DNA of 64,000 nt from NCBI GenBank assembly GCA_030426685.1, contig JAUHYC010000002.1, positions 144,656 through 208,655 of the forward strand, written 5' to 3'. Positions 8,203 to 17,488 of the stretch are shown here, one piece after another. The notes under the pieces are model-generated. The model had not been told where the DNA came from. It saw only the letters and a program-made list of their open reading frames with translations, and ran no database searches. Source of the DNA: Alphaproteobacteria bacterium. Its GTDB lineage: Bacteria; Pseudomonadota; Alphaproteobacteria; Rhodobacterales; Rhodobacteraceae. Made by a program: the position numbers and the translations under genes. Within the stretch, counting starts at the first letter, position 1. The number at the start of each line of letters is the position of its first letter.

Positions 8203-11076
8203 TTGTCCCTATTCCTTATCGCGGCCCTTCCCTTCCTCGGAGCTGTGTTTCCAGCCCTCCTGATCCGGGCAGGACGAAACGCTGCAGCCTCGTCGGCCGG
8301 GTTGACCACGTTCCTGGCTCTCATGGGATTGCTGATACACATCCCAAGCGTGATGCGCGGAGAGGTGGTGACAGCGCGGTTCAACTGGATACCTGGGTTG
8401 GGACTGAACGCGAATTTTATGCTCGACGGGCTGGGGTTTCTGTTTGCGCTTCTGATACTGGGGATCGGTCTGCTGATCATCCTCTATGCACGGTTCTACC
8501 TGTCCCGCGAGGATCCAATGGGGCAGTTCTATACCTACCTGCTGCTGTTTCAAGGTGCGATGGTGGGGATTGTCCTATCCGACAATATCTTGCTTCTGCT
8601 TATATTCTGGGAACTTACATCCCTTAGCTCATTCCTTCTGATCGGCTATTGGAAACACCTGCCAGAGGGACGGCAAGGCGCACGCATGGCGCTGGCGGTG
8701 ACCGGATCAGGAGGGCTGGCGATGATTGCCGGCATGCTGATCCTGGGTAATATCGTGGGGTCATATGACCTGAGTACGATCCTTCAGAACAAAGAGCTGA
8801 TTCAGGCCTCACCCTACTATCTACCGGCTTTGATCCTGATCCTGTTGGGCTGTTTCACCAAATCGGCGCAATTCCCGTTCCATTTCTGGCTGCCGCACGC
8901 AATGGCCGCCCCAACGCCGGTCTCGGCCTATCTGCATTCGGCAACGATGGTGAAGGCCGGTCTGTTCCTGATGGCGCGGATGTGGCCGGTCCTGGCCGGA
9001 ACCGACGCCTGGTTCTACATCGTCGCCACGACCGGATTGGTGACCATGCTGATCGGCGCAGTGATCGCCCTGTTCAAAGACGACCTGAAGGCGCTGCTGG
9101 CGTTTTCGACCGTCTCGCATCTGGGGCTGGTCACCATGCTGCTGGGCTTTGGCACAAAGATTGCGGCCGTTGCCGCCATCTTTCACATCATCAACCACGC
9201 CACATTCAAAGCGGCATTGTTCATGACCGCGGGGATTGTCGATCACGAGACCGGAACGCGTGATGTCAAACGGCTGGGCGGATTGCGGCACCTGATGCCG
9301 ATCACCTTTACAATCGGCACGATCGCCGCGTTGTCCATGGCAGGCCTGCCGCCGTTGAACGGATTCCTGTCAAAAGAGATGATGCTGGAGGAAACGGTCC
9401 ACACCACCTGGTTGCACTCGCACTATCTGGTGCCCGGGCTGGCCCTATTGGCTGCGCTTTTCTCGGCGGCCTATTCCTTTCGCTTCGTTGCGCATGTCTT
9501 TCTGGGGCCCGAGCGGGAAGACTATCCCGCGCATCCCCACGACCCGCCTGTTGGACTGTGGTTGGCCCCGGCGTTCCTTGTGGTGCTTGTCGTCCTGATC
9601 GGCCTCTATTCTGCGGCCATTGTCGGCCCGCTGGTTGCAGTTGTTTCAAGCGCTGTAATCGGGGGTGAAAAGCTGCCGTATTACTCGCTGAAACTGTGGC
9701 ATGGATTTACACCCGCGCTTTATATGTCGGTTGTGGCAACACTGGGCGGTCTGTTTCTACTGTCGCTGCACAAGCGGGGCGAGCAGATCTGGAACGCCTT
9801 GCCCCGCCCCGAAGCTAAGATCATATTTGAGGCCGTAATCCGCGCGTTGACCCTGGCCAGCCGCTGGATCACCGACGAGCTGCATAATGGCGTGATCAGC
9901 CGTTATGCCATCATTCTGATCACATTCACCGTCGGACTTGGATACTACGCCTATTCGACTGGCACGATCGGTGTGGTGACGCGGGTACCCCTACCCGCGC
10001 AGATCATTCCAATCATCGGTTGGATATGTCTGGTCGTAGCCACACTCGCGATCATGTGGTTCCACCGAAATCGCCTGCTCTCGCTGGTTCTGATCGGCGT
10101 TGTCGGTCTGATCGTTTCCATGGCGTTCAACTATCTCTCGGCCCCTGATCTGGCGCTGACGCAGATCTCGGTCGAGGTCGTGACCATGATTCTGCTGCTT
10201 CTGTCGCTGAACTTCCTGCCGACCGAGACGCCCTGGGATAGCAGCGCGGCGCGCCGGTGGCGGGATGCCGCGATTTCGGTTGTGGCCGGGATTGGCTCGG
10301 GCGCCCTGATCTATGCGCTGATGCTGCGGGATTTTGCATTCCCGACCATCTCGGAATTCCATCTGGCAAACTCTTACAAGGGTGGCGGTGGCACCAATGT
10401 GGTCAACGTGATCCTCGTCGACTTCCGGGGTTTTGATACTTTTGGCGAGATCATTGTTCTGGGGATCGCCGCACTCATCATCTTTGCCCTTACCGAGGCG
10501 GTTCTGAGCACCAGCGTGCGTGGTTATCTGCTGAACCGCAAACCGCACTGGCCGCAATCAGGCGACTCGCACCCGCTGATGATGGTTGTTGCCACGCGGG
10601 TGATGATGCCGATCGCGCTTATGGTCGGGGCCTACATCTTTTTCCGTGGGCACAACCAGCCCGGAGGTGGTTTCATCGCCGGTCTAATCGTCGCCATCGC
10701 CTATCTGATGCAATACATGGCGAGCGGATACACCTGGGCCATCGAACGGCAGCGTTTCTATTATCACGGCACTATCGGCTGGGGCGTGTTGATCGCCGCG
10801 GCTACCGGGCTGGGCGCGTGGTTCAATGACCGTCCGTTCCTGACCAGCGATTTCGGCTATATCCATTGGCCACCGCTGGAAGAGTTCGAATGGGCTACCG
10901 CGATCCTGTTCGACACCGGCGTATTCCTGGCCGTTCTGGGCGCGGTGATGCTGGCGCTCGACAGCTTGTCTCGGCTCGCCTGGCAGCCGGGCATGGCGCA
11001 GGAATTCCCGATGGATATCAACCCGCTGCGAGACGACCCTCGTGAAGAAGACGTACAAGAGAAGGAGCAGGCCTGA
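8203..11076 (+). CDS. mrpA: Na+(K+)/H+ antiporter subunits A and B fused (MrpAB)
   Basis: A roughly 957-residue membrane protein. Its N-terminal two thirds are NuoL-like MrpA, with P-L-L-I-F-W-E-L-T-S-type helices, K-S-A-Q-F-P-F-H-F-W-L-P and the proton-path L-A-F-S-T-V-S-H-L-G. The last 170 residues are an MrpB domain (M-M-P-I-A-L-M-V-G, G-H-N-Q-P-G-G-G-F). The A-B fusion is known from rhizobial PhaAB. The complex is a multi-subunit antiporter of the inner membrane used for sodium and alkali tolerance. TTG at 8203 is preferred as start: GGAG lies 8 bases upstream and the protein then begins with the family-like hydrophobic helix. A TTG at 8098 would add 35 unlike residues. It is the first gene of a six-gene operon. 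Confidence 0.92.
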   Translation: MSLFLIAALPFLGAVFPALLIRAGRNAAASSAGLTTFLALMGLLIHIPSVMRGEVVTARFNWIPGLGLNANFMLDGLGFLFALLILGIGLLIILYARFYLSREDPMGQFYTYLLLFQGAMVGIVLSDNILLLLIFWELTSLSSFLLIGYWKHLPEGRQGARMALAVTGSGGLAMIAGMLILGNIVGSYDLSTILQNKELIQASPYYLPALILILLGCFTKSAQFPFHFWLPHAMAAPTPVSAYLHSATMVKAGLFLMARMWPVLAGTDAWFYIVATTGLVTMLIGAVIALFKDDLKALLAFSTVSHLGLVTMLLGFGTKIAAVAAIFHIINHATFKAALFMTAGIVDHETGTRDVKRLGGLRHLMPITFTIGTIAALSMAGLPPLNGFLSKEMMLEETVHTTWLHSHYLVPGLALLAALFSAAYSFRFVAHVFLGPEREDYPAHPHDPPVGLWLAPAFLVVLVVLIGLYSAAIVGPLVAVVSSAVIGGEKLPYYSLKLWHGFTPALYMSVVATLGGLFLLSLHKRGEQIWNALPRPEAKIIFEAVIRALTLASRWITDELHNGVISRYAIILITFTVGLGYYAYSTGTIGVVTRVPLPAQIIPIIGWICLVVATLAIMWFHRNRLLSLVLIGVVGLIVSMAFNYLSAPDLALTQISVEVVTMILLLLSLNFLPTETPWDSSAARRWRDAAISVVAGIGSGALIYALMLRDFAFPTISEFHLANSYKGGGGTNVVNVILVDFRGFDTFGEIIVLGIAALIIFALTEAVLSTSVRGYLLNRKPHWPQSGDSHPLMMVVATRVMMPIALMVGAYIFFRGHNQPGGGFIAGLIVAIAYLMQYMASGYTWAIERQRFYYHGTIGWGVLIAAATGLGAWFNDRPFLTSDFGYIHWPPLEEFEWATAILFDTGVFLAVLGAVMLALDSLSRLAWQPGMAQEFPMDINPLRDDPREEDVQEKEQA

Positions 11077-11435
11077 TGGAAGCACTCGTTGCCTCAGCCG
11101 TTGGTGTCATGACCGCAGCCGGAATCTTTCTGATCCTGCGCCGCCGGACATTCCCTGTCATACTTGGCCTCTCGCTGCTGACCTATGCAGTGAACGTATT
11201 TCTGTTTGCTACGGGTCGGTTGGCGTTGAATGCGCCTGCCGTTCTCAACAAGTACAAAGATGTACCCTATACCGACCCGCTCCCGCAGGCGCTGGTGCTT
11301 ACGGCGATCGTGATCTCGTTCGGGATGACCGCCGTGATCGTGATGATCGCACTCAGCGCCTATCTGTCCTCGAAGAATGATCACATCGACATGACCGCGC
11401 GGGACAGCGTGGATGCGCCGGGAGAAGACGCATGA
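11076..11435 (+). CDS. mrpC: Na+(K+)/H+ antiporter subunit C (NuoK-like)
   Basis: A 119-residue protein with three hydrophobic helices and a short charged tail, the size and layout of MrpC/NuoK. The segment V-N-V-F-L-F-A-T-G-R followed by Y-T-D-P-L-P-Q-A-L-V-L-T-A-I-V-I is characteristic of this subunit. It forms part of the membrane core of the antiporter together with MrpA and MrpD. Start and preceding stop share bases (TGATG), and its end overlaps mrpD by four bases, so expression is coupled along the operon. Confidence 0.93.
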   Translation: MEALVASAVGVMTAAGIFLILRRRTFPVILGLSLLTYAVNVFLFATGRLALNAPAVLNKYKDVPYTDPLPQALVLTAIVISFGMTAVIVMIALSAYLSSKNDHIDMTARDSVDAPGEDA

Positions 11436-12982
11436 ACCACTGGATCGTTGCGCCAATCGTTCTTCCCGCGATCCTGGCCCCGTTCATCATCATGGTGCTG
11501 CGCTATCATTTAGACCTGCAGCGGATCTTTTCCGTTGCAGGAGTCGTCGCGTTGCTGGGCATTGCCCTGACCATTACCGCGCAAGCTACGACAGGCGACA
11601 TTCAGGTCTATGAACTGGGCAACTGGCCTGCCCCCTTTGGCATCGTGCTGGTCCTTGATCGGATGTCGGCGATGATGGTGCTGCTGACAGCACTGCTGGC
11701 GTTGCCCATCGTACTATATGCCATCGGTTCTGGCTGGGATGACAGGGGCAAACATTTCCACGCCCTGTTCCATTTCCAGCTCATGGGTGTCTGCGGAGCC
11801 TTCCTGACCGGCGATGCCTTCAACCTGTTCGTTTTCTTCGAAGTCCTGTTGATCGCCTCTTACGGCCTGATGACCCATGGCGGCGGTGCTGTTCGGCTGA
11901 AAGCCGGGGTGCAATACGTGGTCTACAATCTGCTGGGATCGACCCTTTTTCTGTTTGCACTCGGGACGATCTATTCCGTGACCGGCACGCTGAACATGGC
12001 CGATCTGGCGATGCGCGTGGCCGAGATTCCACCCGAAGATACCGCCTTGCTGCGGGTCGGAGCCGTTCTGCTGTTGCTGGTCTTCTGTATCAAGGCCGCC
12101 GTCTTGCCTCTGCATTTCTGGCTACCCGCGAGCTATGCCAATGCGCCGCTGCCGGTGGCTGCGCTGTTTGCGATCATGACCAAAGTTGGGGCTTATTCGA
12201 TCCTGCGCGTCTATACACTGGTCTTCGGACCGGATGTCGCCGTGACCGAGGGTCTGATTGGGGCCTGGTTGCAACCTGCAGCACTGATGACACTTGCGGT
12301 CGGCACCATCGGCATCCTTGGCTCACAACACATCGCACGCATGGTCGCCTTTTGCGCCATAGCATCGATGGGGACACTGCTGATTGCCATCTCACTGTTC
12401 AGCGAGGTCGCGACAGCTGCAGCGCTCTATTACATATTCCACTCGACCCTTGCGACAGCGCTGCTGTTCCTTGTGGCCGATTTGGTGATGGAACGGCGCG
12501 GTGGGGCAATCACTCCTGCGATGCCAATGCCGCAAACCGGGCTCATCGCGTCCCTGTTCTTTGTGGGCGCGATTGCGATGGCGGGGATGCCTCCACTGTC
12601 GGGTTTTGTCGGGAAACTTCTGGTGCTGGACGCCTCGCGTGGCGCACCGGATGCTGACGCCGTCTGGGCGGTTATCCTGATCGGATCATTCGTCACCATC
12701 GTTGGTCTGGCCCGCGCCGGTTCTTTGATTTTCTGGAAAAGCTATGATGCTGAGGTTGCGCCCCCATCGACGACGGAGGACGATGAAACAATCGACGCCA
12801 TTGCGGCGGCACCCGAGCCGCATCCGGGCCTCGCGTTCACCTCGGTCTTTGGCGCTGTTCTCGGTCTGGTTCTGCTGACGCTGTTCGCAGGCCCGGCTCT
12901 GGAATACACCAGTAAGACCGCGGTACAGTTGTTTACTCCCGAAGACTACATCACTGCTGTGCTGAGAGGGGAAGAACAATGA
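11432..12982 (+). CDS. mrpD: Na+(K+)/H+ antiporter subunit D (NuoM/N-like)
   Basis: A 516-residue protein with about 14 membrane helices and the proton-transporting Complex-I-like fold. Visible landmarks are F-F-E-V-L-L-I-A-S-Y-G-L with the key Glu in helix 5, K-A-A-V-L-P-L-H-F-W-L-P with the helix-7 Lys, and the G-M-P-P-L-S-G-F-V-G-K-L motif in the second half. The last 80 residues include an acidic linker (E-D-D-E-T-I-D) before the final helix. It overlaps its neighbours by four bases on both sides. Confidence 0.94.
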   Translation: MNHWIVAPIVLPAILAPFIIMVLRYHLDLQRIFSVAGVVALLGIALTITAQATTGDIQVYELGNWPAPFGIVLVLDRMSAMMVLLTALLALPIVLYAIGSGWDDRGKHFHALFHFQLMGVCGAFLTGDAFNLFVFFEVLLIASYGLMTHGGGAVRLKAGVQYVVYNLLGSTLFLFALGTIYSVTGTLNMADLAMRVAEIPPEDTALLRVGAVLLLLVFCIKAAVLPLHFWLPASYANAPLPVAALFAIMTKVGAYSILRVYTLVFGPDVAVTEGLIGAWLQPAALMTLAVGTIGILGSQHIARMVAFCAIASMGTLLIAISLFSEVATAAALYYIFHSTLATALLFLVADLVMERRGGAITPAMPMPQTGLIASLFFVGAIAMAGMPPLSGFVGKLLVLDASRGAPDADAVWAVILIGSFVTIVGLARAGSLIFWKSYDAEVAPPSTTEDDETIDAIAAAPEPHPGLAFTSVFGAVLGLVLLTLFAGPALEYTSKTAVQLFTPEDYITAVLRGEEQ

Positions 12983-13476
12983 AGCTATTGCATAGGATAT
13001 TCCCGCACCCGCATCTGACCATTCTGCTGACGCTGGTCTGGATATTGCTGGCGAATGCGCCCTCGCTGAATTCGCTGGTCTTTGGTCTGCTGCTGGGGAT
13101 CATCATCCCCTTTGTCACTCAGCCTTATTGGCCCGACCGCCCCATTTTGCGCAATTGGCCGATGGTTGTGGAATACATGCTGGTTGTCCTGTGGGACATT
13201 GTCATGGCGAATATCGCGGTCGCCCGCATAATCTTGTTCAAACGCGATGCAGACCGTCAGCCCAACTGGGTCTGTATACCGCTGGAACTGCGCACGCCCG
13301 AGGCGATCACGGTGCTGGCCGGGACCATCACGATGACGCCGGGCACGGTCAGTTGCGATCTGTCTGCGCAGGGGCACAACCTGCTGGTCCACTGTCTGGA
13401 CGCCCCAAACCCCGACCAGGTGCGCGATCAGATCAAAAGCCGCTATGAGCGCCGCCTCAAGGAGATATTCGAATGA
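12979..13476 (+). CDS. mrpE: Na+/H+ antiporter subunit E
   Basis: A 165-residue protein with two or three N-terminal hydrophobic segments and a soluble C-terminal domain. It carries the MrpE block L-A-G-T-I-T-M-T-P-G-T followed by L-L-V-H-C-L-D. MrpE is a small subunit needed for full activity or assembly of Mrp complexes. It starts at an ATGA overlap with mrpD and ends the same way with mrpF. Nothing in it departs from the family. Confidence 0.92.
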   Translation: MKLLHRIFPHPHLTILLTLVWILLANAPSLNSLVFGLLLGIIIPFVTQPYWPDRPILRNWPMVVEYMLVVLWDIVMANIAVARIILFKRDADRQPNWVCIPLELRTPEAITVLAGTITMTPGTVSCDLSAQGHNLLVHCLDAPNPDQVRDQIKSRYERRLKEIFE

Positions 13477-13742
13477 TCGACTATGCAATTTACTTTGCTT
13501 TTGCCTGTTTCGGCGCGGCGATCATGATGTGCCTGTGGCGGATCATCACCGCGGACGGCGTTGGAACCCGCGTTCTCGCACTGGATACCATGGTCATCAA
13601 CACGATCGCGTTGTTGATCCTGTATGGCCTTGCCCTTGGGACCGAGATATTTTTCGAGGCTGCAATGATTATTGCCATGCTCGGGTTCGTCTCAACCGTC
13701 GCCTATGCGCGCTTCATGCTGCGCGGCAACATCATCGAGTGA
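13473..13742 (+). CDS. mrpF: Na+/H+ antiporter subunit F
   Basis: An 89-residue protein of three hydrophobic helices. The conserved polar stretch D-G-V-G-T-R-V-L-A-L-D-T lies between helix 1 and helix 2, and A-M-I-I-A-M-L-G-F-V-S-T in helix 3, both diagnostic of MrpF/PhaF. Start is the ATGA overlap with mrpE. Only seven bases separate it from mrpG. Confidence 0.92.
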   Translation: MIDYAIYFAFACFGAAIMMCLWRIITADGVGTRVLALDTMVINTIALLILYGLALGTEIFFEAAMIIAMLGFVSTVAYARFMLRGNIIE

Positions 13743-13749
13743 GGGCGGC

Positions 13750-14136
13750 ATGACTTTCCTGTTCGAACTGCTGATTGCCTTCTTCCTGATCGTCTCAGGC
13801 ATTTTCGGTTTTGTGGGGTCCTTCGGCATGATCAAGCTCAAGGATCCGATGTCCCGCCTGCACGCACCGACCAAAGCCACAACCCTGGGCGTCGGTGGTG
13901 TCTTGTTGGCCTCCATCTGCCATTCGGTTCTGCTTGAGGGCAAACTCTCTCTTCACGAGTTGCTGATCACGCTGTTTCTGTTCCTGACTGCACCGATCAC
14001 GGCCCTGTTCATTGCCAAATGGCACATACATCGCCATGAACAGCCGCAAGATTTGCCGGATGCAGGTGAGGATGAGATTTGGGCCACTCACGCAGTCGAG
14101 CAGGTTGAAGACGTCCCGGACCACAGCGCGAACTGA
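13750..14136 (+). CDS. mrpG: Na+/H+ antiporter subunit G
   Basis: A 128-residue protein with three hydrophobic helices and the MrpG signature L-K-D-P-M-S-R-L-H-A-P-T-K-A-T-T-L-G. The C-terminal 35 residues are acidic and probably cytoplasmic. ATG 13750 follows a GAGGGCGG ribosome site; a longer frame from 13672 overlaps mrpF and lacks family similarity, so it was not used. This is the last antiporter gene; selD starts only four bases after its stop. Confidence 0.92.
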   Translation: MTFLFELLIAFFLIVSGIFGFVGSFGMIKLKDPMSRLHAPTKATTLGVGGVLLASICHSVLLEGKLSLHELLITLFLFLTAPITALFIAKWHIHRHEQPQDLPDAGEDEIWATHAVEQVEDVPDHSAN

Positions 14137-14140
14137 GCCT

Positions 14141-16300
14141 ATGCACACACATCCGTTGCCCCTGACCCGCGATCTGGTTCTGATTGGCGGCGGCCACACT
14201 CATGCACTGCTATTGCGAAAATGGGGCATGAACCCGCTGCCGGGTACGCGGGTCACGGTGATCAATCCGGGGCCAACCGCGCCCTATTCAGGGATGTTGC
14301 CGGGATTTGTAGCCGGTCATTACGAGCGATGGGAGCTTGATATTGATCTGGTCAGACTCGCCCGTTTTGCCGGTGCGCGAGTGATTCTGGGCGCGGTCGA
14401 GGCGATCGATCCCGACGGGCGACAAATTATTGTTCCGGGTCGCCCGCCTGTGGCGTTTGACGTCGCCTCGGTCAATGTCGGCATCACCTCCGATATGCCC
14501 GACCTGCCCGGATTTTCCGAATACGCGGTTCCCGCCAAACCTCTGGGCCCTTTTGCCGCACAATGGGCCGAGTACCTCACGGGAACTGGCCCAGCCTCAG
14601 TCGCGGTGATCGGCGGAGGGGTTGCCGGCGCTGAATTAGTAATGGCGATGGCCCATGCATTGCGCAACAAAGGACGCAATGCTCAGGTCACGCTGATCGA
14701 CAGCGCCACCGCCCTGGCCGCAACAGTGCCGAAGGCCGCAGCGACGATCCGACAGGCGATGAACGGCCTCGGGATAGAACTTCTGGAACACGGTGCGATC
14801 AAACAGATTTCAGCGGGTCAGATCGAGTTGGCCAACGGTCGGCAGATTGACGCAGACTTCATCACCGGAGCCGCGGGCGCTCGCCCGTATGATTGGATCG
14901 CGGACAGTCACCTGGACCTTCACCAAGGATACATCCGCGTGAATGGCTTTCTTCAGTCCAGCGCTCCAGAGATTTTTGCCGTCGGAGATTGCGCACATTT
15001 GTCTGAAGACCCTCGCCCCAAGGCCGGTGTCTACGCGGTGCGGGAAGCTCCGGTGCTGTTCGACAATCTGCGGGCAGCCTTGGGTGCAGGCCGGATGCGT
15101 CGATACAAGCCGCAAAAGGACTATCTGAAACTGATCTCGCTGGGTGGAAAGTCTGCACTTGCCGAGCGGTTTGGCACGTCGTTCAGCGGCCCCTCGATGT
15201 GGTTATGGAAGAACCACATCGATCAGAAATTCATGAACCGTTTCCGCGACCTGCCACAGATGCAGATACCTGCCCTACCACGGCTGCACACTGCGGGGAT
15301 GCGGGAAGCGGTCGGGGAAAAGCCCATGTGCGGAGGATGTGGGGCGAAGGTGGGGCGTGGTGCATTGCAAACCGCATTGCGGGACCAGCCACTTCCGGAT
15401 CGATCAGACATTACTCCGCTGCCTGGCGACGATGCGGCGCTTCTGACAACTGGCGGAGCACGGCAGGTGCTCACTTCGGACCATTTGCGCAGCTTCACCA
15501 ACGACCCTGTGCTGATGACACGTATCGCTGCCGTTCATGCCTTGGGAGACATCTGGGCGATGGGTGCGCAGCCGCAAGCCGCGACTGCAACGCTCATCCT
15601 GCCACGCATGACGGCGGAGTTGCAGCAACGAACGATGGCTGAAATCATGGCCACCGCCAGCGAGGTCATGCGTCAAGCCCGGGCTGAGATCGTTGGCGGT
15701 CACAGTTCGATGGGTGATGAGATGACAATCGGCTTCACCCTGACCGGCCTGTGCGACGCCGACCCGATCACCCTGAGCGGGGCCCGACCCGGTGATGCGC
15801 TGATCCTGACCAAACCCTTGGGCAGCGGAGTTTTGATGGCCGCCGAAATGGCTGGTCAAGCCGAGGGCGCGTGGGTCGCCGCGGCTTATGCGCATATGAC
15901 TCAGCCGCAGGGAGACGCCTCTCGCCTGTTGCACACAGCCCATGCCATGACCGATGTCACCGGCTTTGGTCTGGCTGGTCACTTGCAAGGCTTGTGCGAA
16001 GCCTCTGGTTGCGGCGCCACGCTAGATCTCGGTGCGATACCCGTTATGCAAGGTGCGCTGGAACTGAATGAGCAAGGCGTCCGTTCGACCCTCTATCCCG
16101 ACAACCGTGCGATCACGCCTGAACTGCCGGGAGGCGGCAAGGCCGATCTGTTGTTTGACCCTCAAACCGCCGGAGGTCTGTTGGCTGCAATCCCCGCCGA
16201 CCAAGCCGAGGCCCTCTGCAAAGCGCTACGCACAGCAAACTATCCCGCAGCCGTCATCGGTCGTCTGACTGAGTTGCCGGGGCTACGCCTTCACGGCTGA
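14141..16300 (+). CDS. selD: NADH-dehydrogenase-like domain fused to selenide, water dikinase (SelD)
   Basis: A 719-residue fusion. Residues 1 to about 375 are a pyridine-nucleotide-disulfide oxidoreductase domain like type II NADH dehydrogenases: a first Rossmann motif I-G-G-G-H-T-H, a second V-I-G-G-G-V-A-G-A-E and the FAD-binding V-G-D-C-A-H. From about residue 395 it is SelD, which makes selenophosphate from selenide and ATP. The catalytic block reads C-G-G-C-G-A-K with the reactive Cys near residue 400 and Lys three residues later (Cys, not selenocysteine). D-V-T-G-F-G-L-A-G-H lies further on. The dehydrogenase part may reduce selenium compounds or sense redox state; that is inference. 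ATG 14141 is four bases after mrpG. The gene meets mnmH tail to tail with a ten-base overlap. Confidence 0.9.
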   Translation: MHTHPLPLTRDLVLIGGGHTHALLLRKWGMNPLPGTRVTVINPGPTAPYSGMLPGFVAGHYERWELDIDLVRLARFAGARVILGAVEAIDPDGRQIIVPGRPPVAFDVASVNVGITSDMPDLPGFSEYAVPAKPLGPFAAQWAEYLTGTGPASVAVIGGGVAGAELVMAMAHALRNKGRNAQVTLIDSATALAATVPKAAATIRQAMNGLGIELLEHGAIKQISAGQIELANGRQIDADFITGAAGARPYDWIADSHLDLHQGYIRVNGFLQSSAPEIFAVGDCAHLSEDPRPKAGVYAVREAPVLFDNLRAALGAGRMRRYKPQKDYLKLISLGGKSALAERFGTSFSGPSMWLWKNHIDQKFMNRFRDLPQMQIPALPRLHTAGMREAVGEKPMCGGCGAKVGRGALQTALRDQPLPDRSDITPLPGDDAALLTTGGARQVLTSDHLRSFTNDPVLMTRIAAVHALGDIWAMGAQPQAATATLILPRMTAELQQRTMAEIMATASEVMRQARAEIVGGHSSMGDEMTIGFTLTGLCDADPITLSGARPGDALILTKPLGSGVLMAAEMAGQAEGAWVAAAYAHMTQPQGDASRLLHTAHAMTDVTGFGLAGHLQGLCEASGCGATLDLGAIPVMQGALELNEQGVRSTLYPDNRAITPELPGGGKADLLFDPQTAGGLLAAIPADQAEALCKALRTANYPAAVIGRLTELPGLRLHG

Positions 16301-17343
16301 TCCAGGACCTGCGCGATCCGGTCAGCGGTGGCTGAAAGACCATCGGCATCCAGCGTCGGCGTCTTGATCTCTGCAAGCACATTCGCTGCCTGAGATCGGC
16401 GGGATTTGGCATAGGCAAGATCGTAGTGCTGCTCCATCAGCGCCTGAGTCAGCGCGCGCTTATCACCTGCGTCGATCAATGCCATCCAGCTATCCACGAT
16501 CTCGTGCCCACGATGAAACCGCAGCGGTGCCAGTCGATCCTTCAAGCGCGCGCTATCCGACAGAATGTCGTCATAGGCCGATACCAGATACCCTGTTCGC
16601 GCCGAAATCGACGCGGTGATTTGAATCCGCGGTGCAGCGCGCAGGGCCGTCCACAAAGATGGCGGCAGGATCAGCGCGCCGATCTTGGACGATTCCGCTT
16701 CGACCACAACAGGCCGTGCTGGGTCCAACCGGCATAATGTGGCGGCCAGTGCGGATTCGAATGCTTTTTGGCTGGGCTGCCCGCCAGGCCTGTCCCCCAG
16801 CAGTGAACCACGGTGATTGGCCAACCCTTCGAGATCCAGAACCTGCACCCCGCGAGCGGACAGATGGTCCAAAAGGTCGGTTTTAGCAGTGCCTGTGTAT
16901 CCATCCAGCGCCACGAGGTGATGAGGAAGCTGATCATCGTAGAGATAGCGCTTTACCAGCCGGCGATAGGTGCGATACCCCCCATCGACGACCTCGGCGC
17001 GCCAGCCGATCTGTTGCAGCACCCATGCAAACGACCCCGACCGCTGCCCACCGCGCCAGCAATAAATCAGCGGCTTCCAGTCGCCCTCGTGCTGGCTGAG
17101 GTGGTTTTCGATGTGATTGGCCGCATTGCGAAACACCAGAGCGGCACCAAGTTTACGCGCCAGAAACGGGCTTTGCTGTACATAAATCGTGCCCACCTTC
17201 GCGCGTTCCTCGTTGTCCAGAACAGGCAGGTTGATGGCACCCGGAAGATGGTCCCCGGCATATTCCGCAGGGCTGCGCACATCGATTATCGTGTCAAACG
17301 TATGAGCATAAAGCTGCGGCAAGTTGGAGAATTTCAGCGCCAT
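16291..17343 (-). CDS. mnmH: tRNA 2-selenouridine synthase
   Basis: A 350-residue protein with an N-terminal rhodanese domain (I-D-V-R-S-P-A-E-Y near residue 20; active site Y-C-W-R-G-G-Q-R-S with Cys95) followed by a P-loop domain (G-Y-T-G-T-A-K-T, residues 148-155). MnmH (SelU/YbbB) replaces sulfur by selenium at the wobble 2-thiouridine of certain tRNAs, using selenophosphate from SelD. The convergent position next to selD supports the assignment. No selA or selB is present in the window, so use of selenium in proteins cannot be judged. ATG 17343 is the only good start at the beginning of the domain. Confidence 0.92.
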   Translation of the reverse strand: MALKFSNLPQLYAHTFDTIIDVRSPAEYAGDHLPGAINLPVLDNEERAKVGTIYVQQSPFLARKLGAALVFRNAANHIENHLSQHEGDWKPLIYCWRGGQRSGSFAWVLQQIGWRAEVVDGGYRTYRRLVKRYLYDDQLPHHLVALDGYTGTAKTDLLDHLSARGVQVLDLEGLANHRGSLLGDRPGGQPSQKAFESALAATLCRLDPARPVVVEAESSKIGALILPPSLWTALRAAPRIQITASISARTGYLVSAYDDILSDSARLKDRLAPLRFHRGHEIVDSWMALIDAGDKRALTQALMEQHYDLAYAKSRRSQAANVLAEIKTPTLDADGLSATADRIAQVLDQP

Positions 17344-17488
17344 GTCAACGGTCTAGCCTGAGCGGTTGGGAAAGGGAAGATCGCTGCCCAATTGCGCCCA
17401 TTTTTATGTGATGTTGCAAACCGGACCTGCATAGGTAAACAACCGGTATCAAAACGGATTTCAAAGTCACGGGGACAGGGACGCTCAG

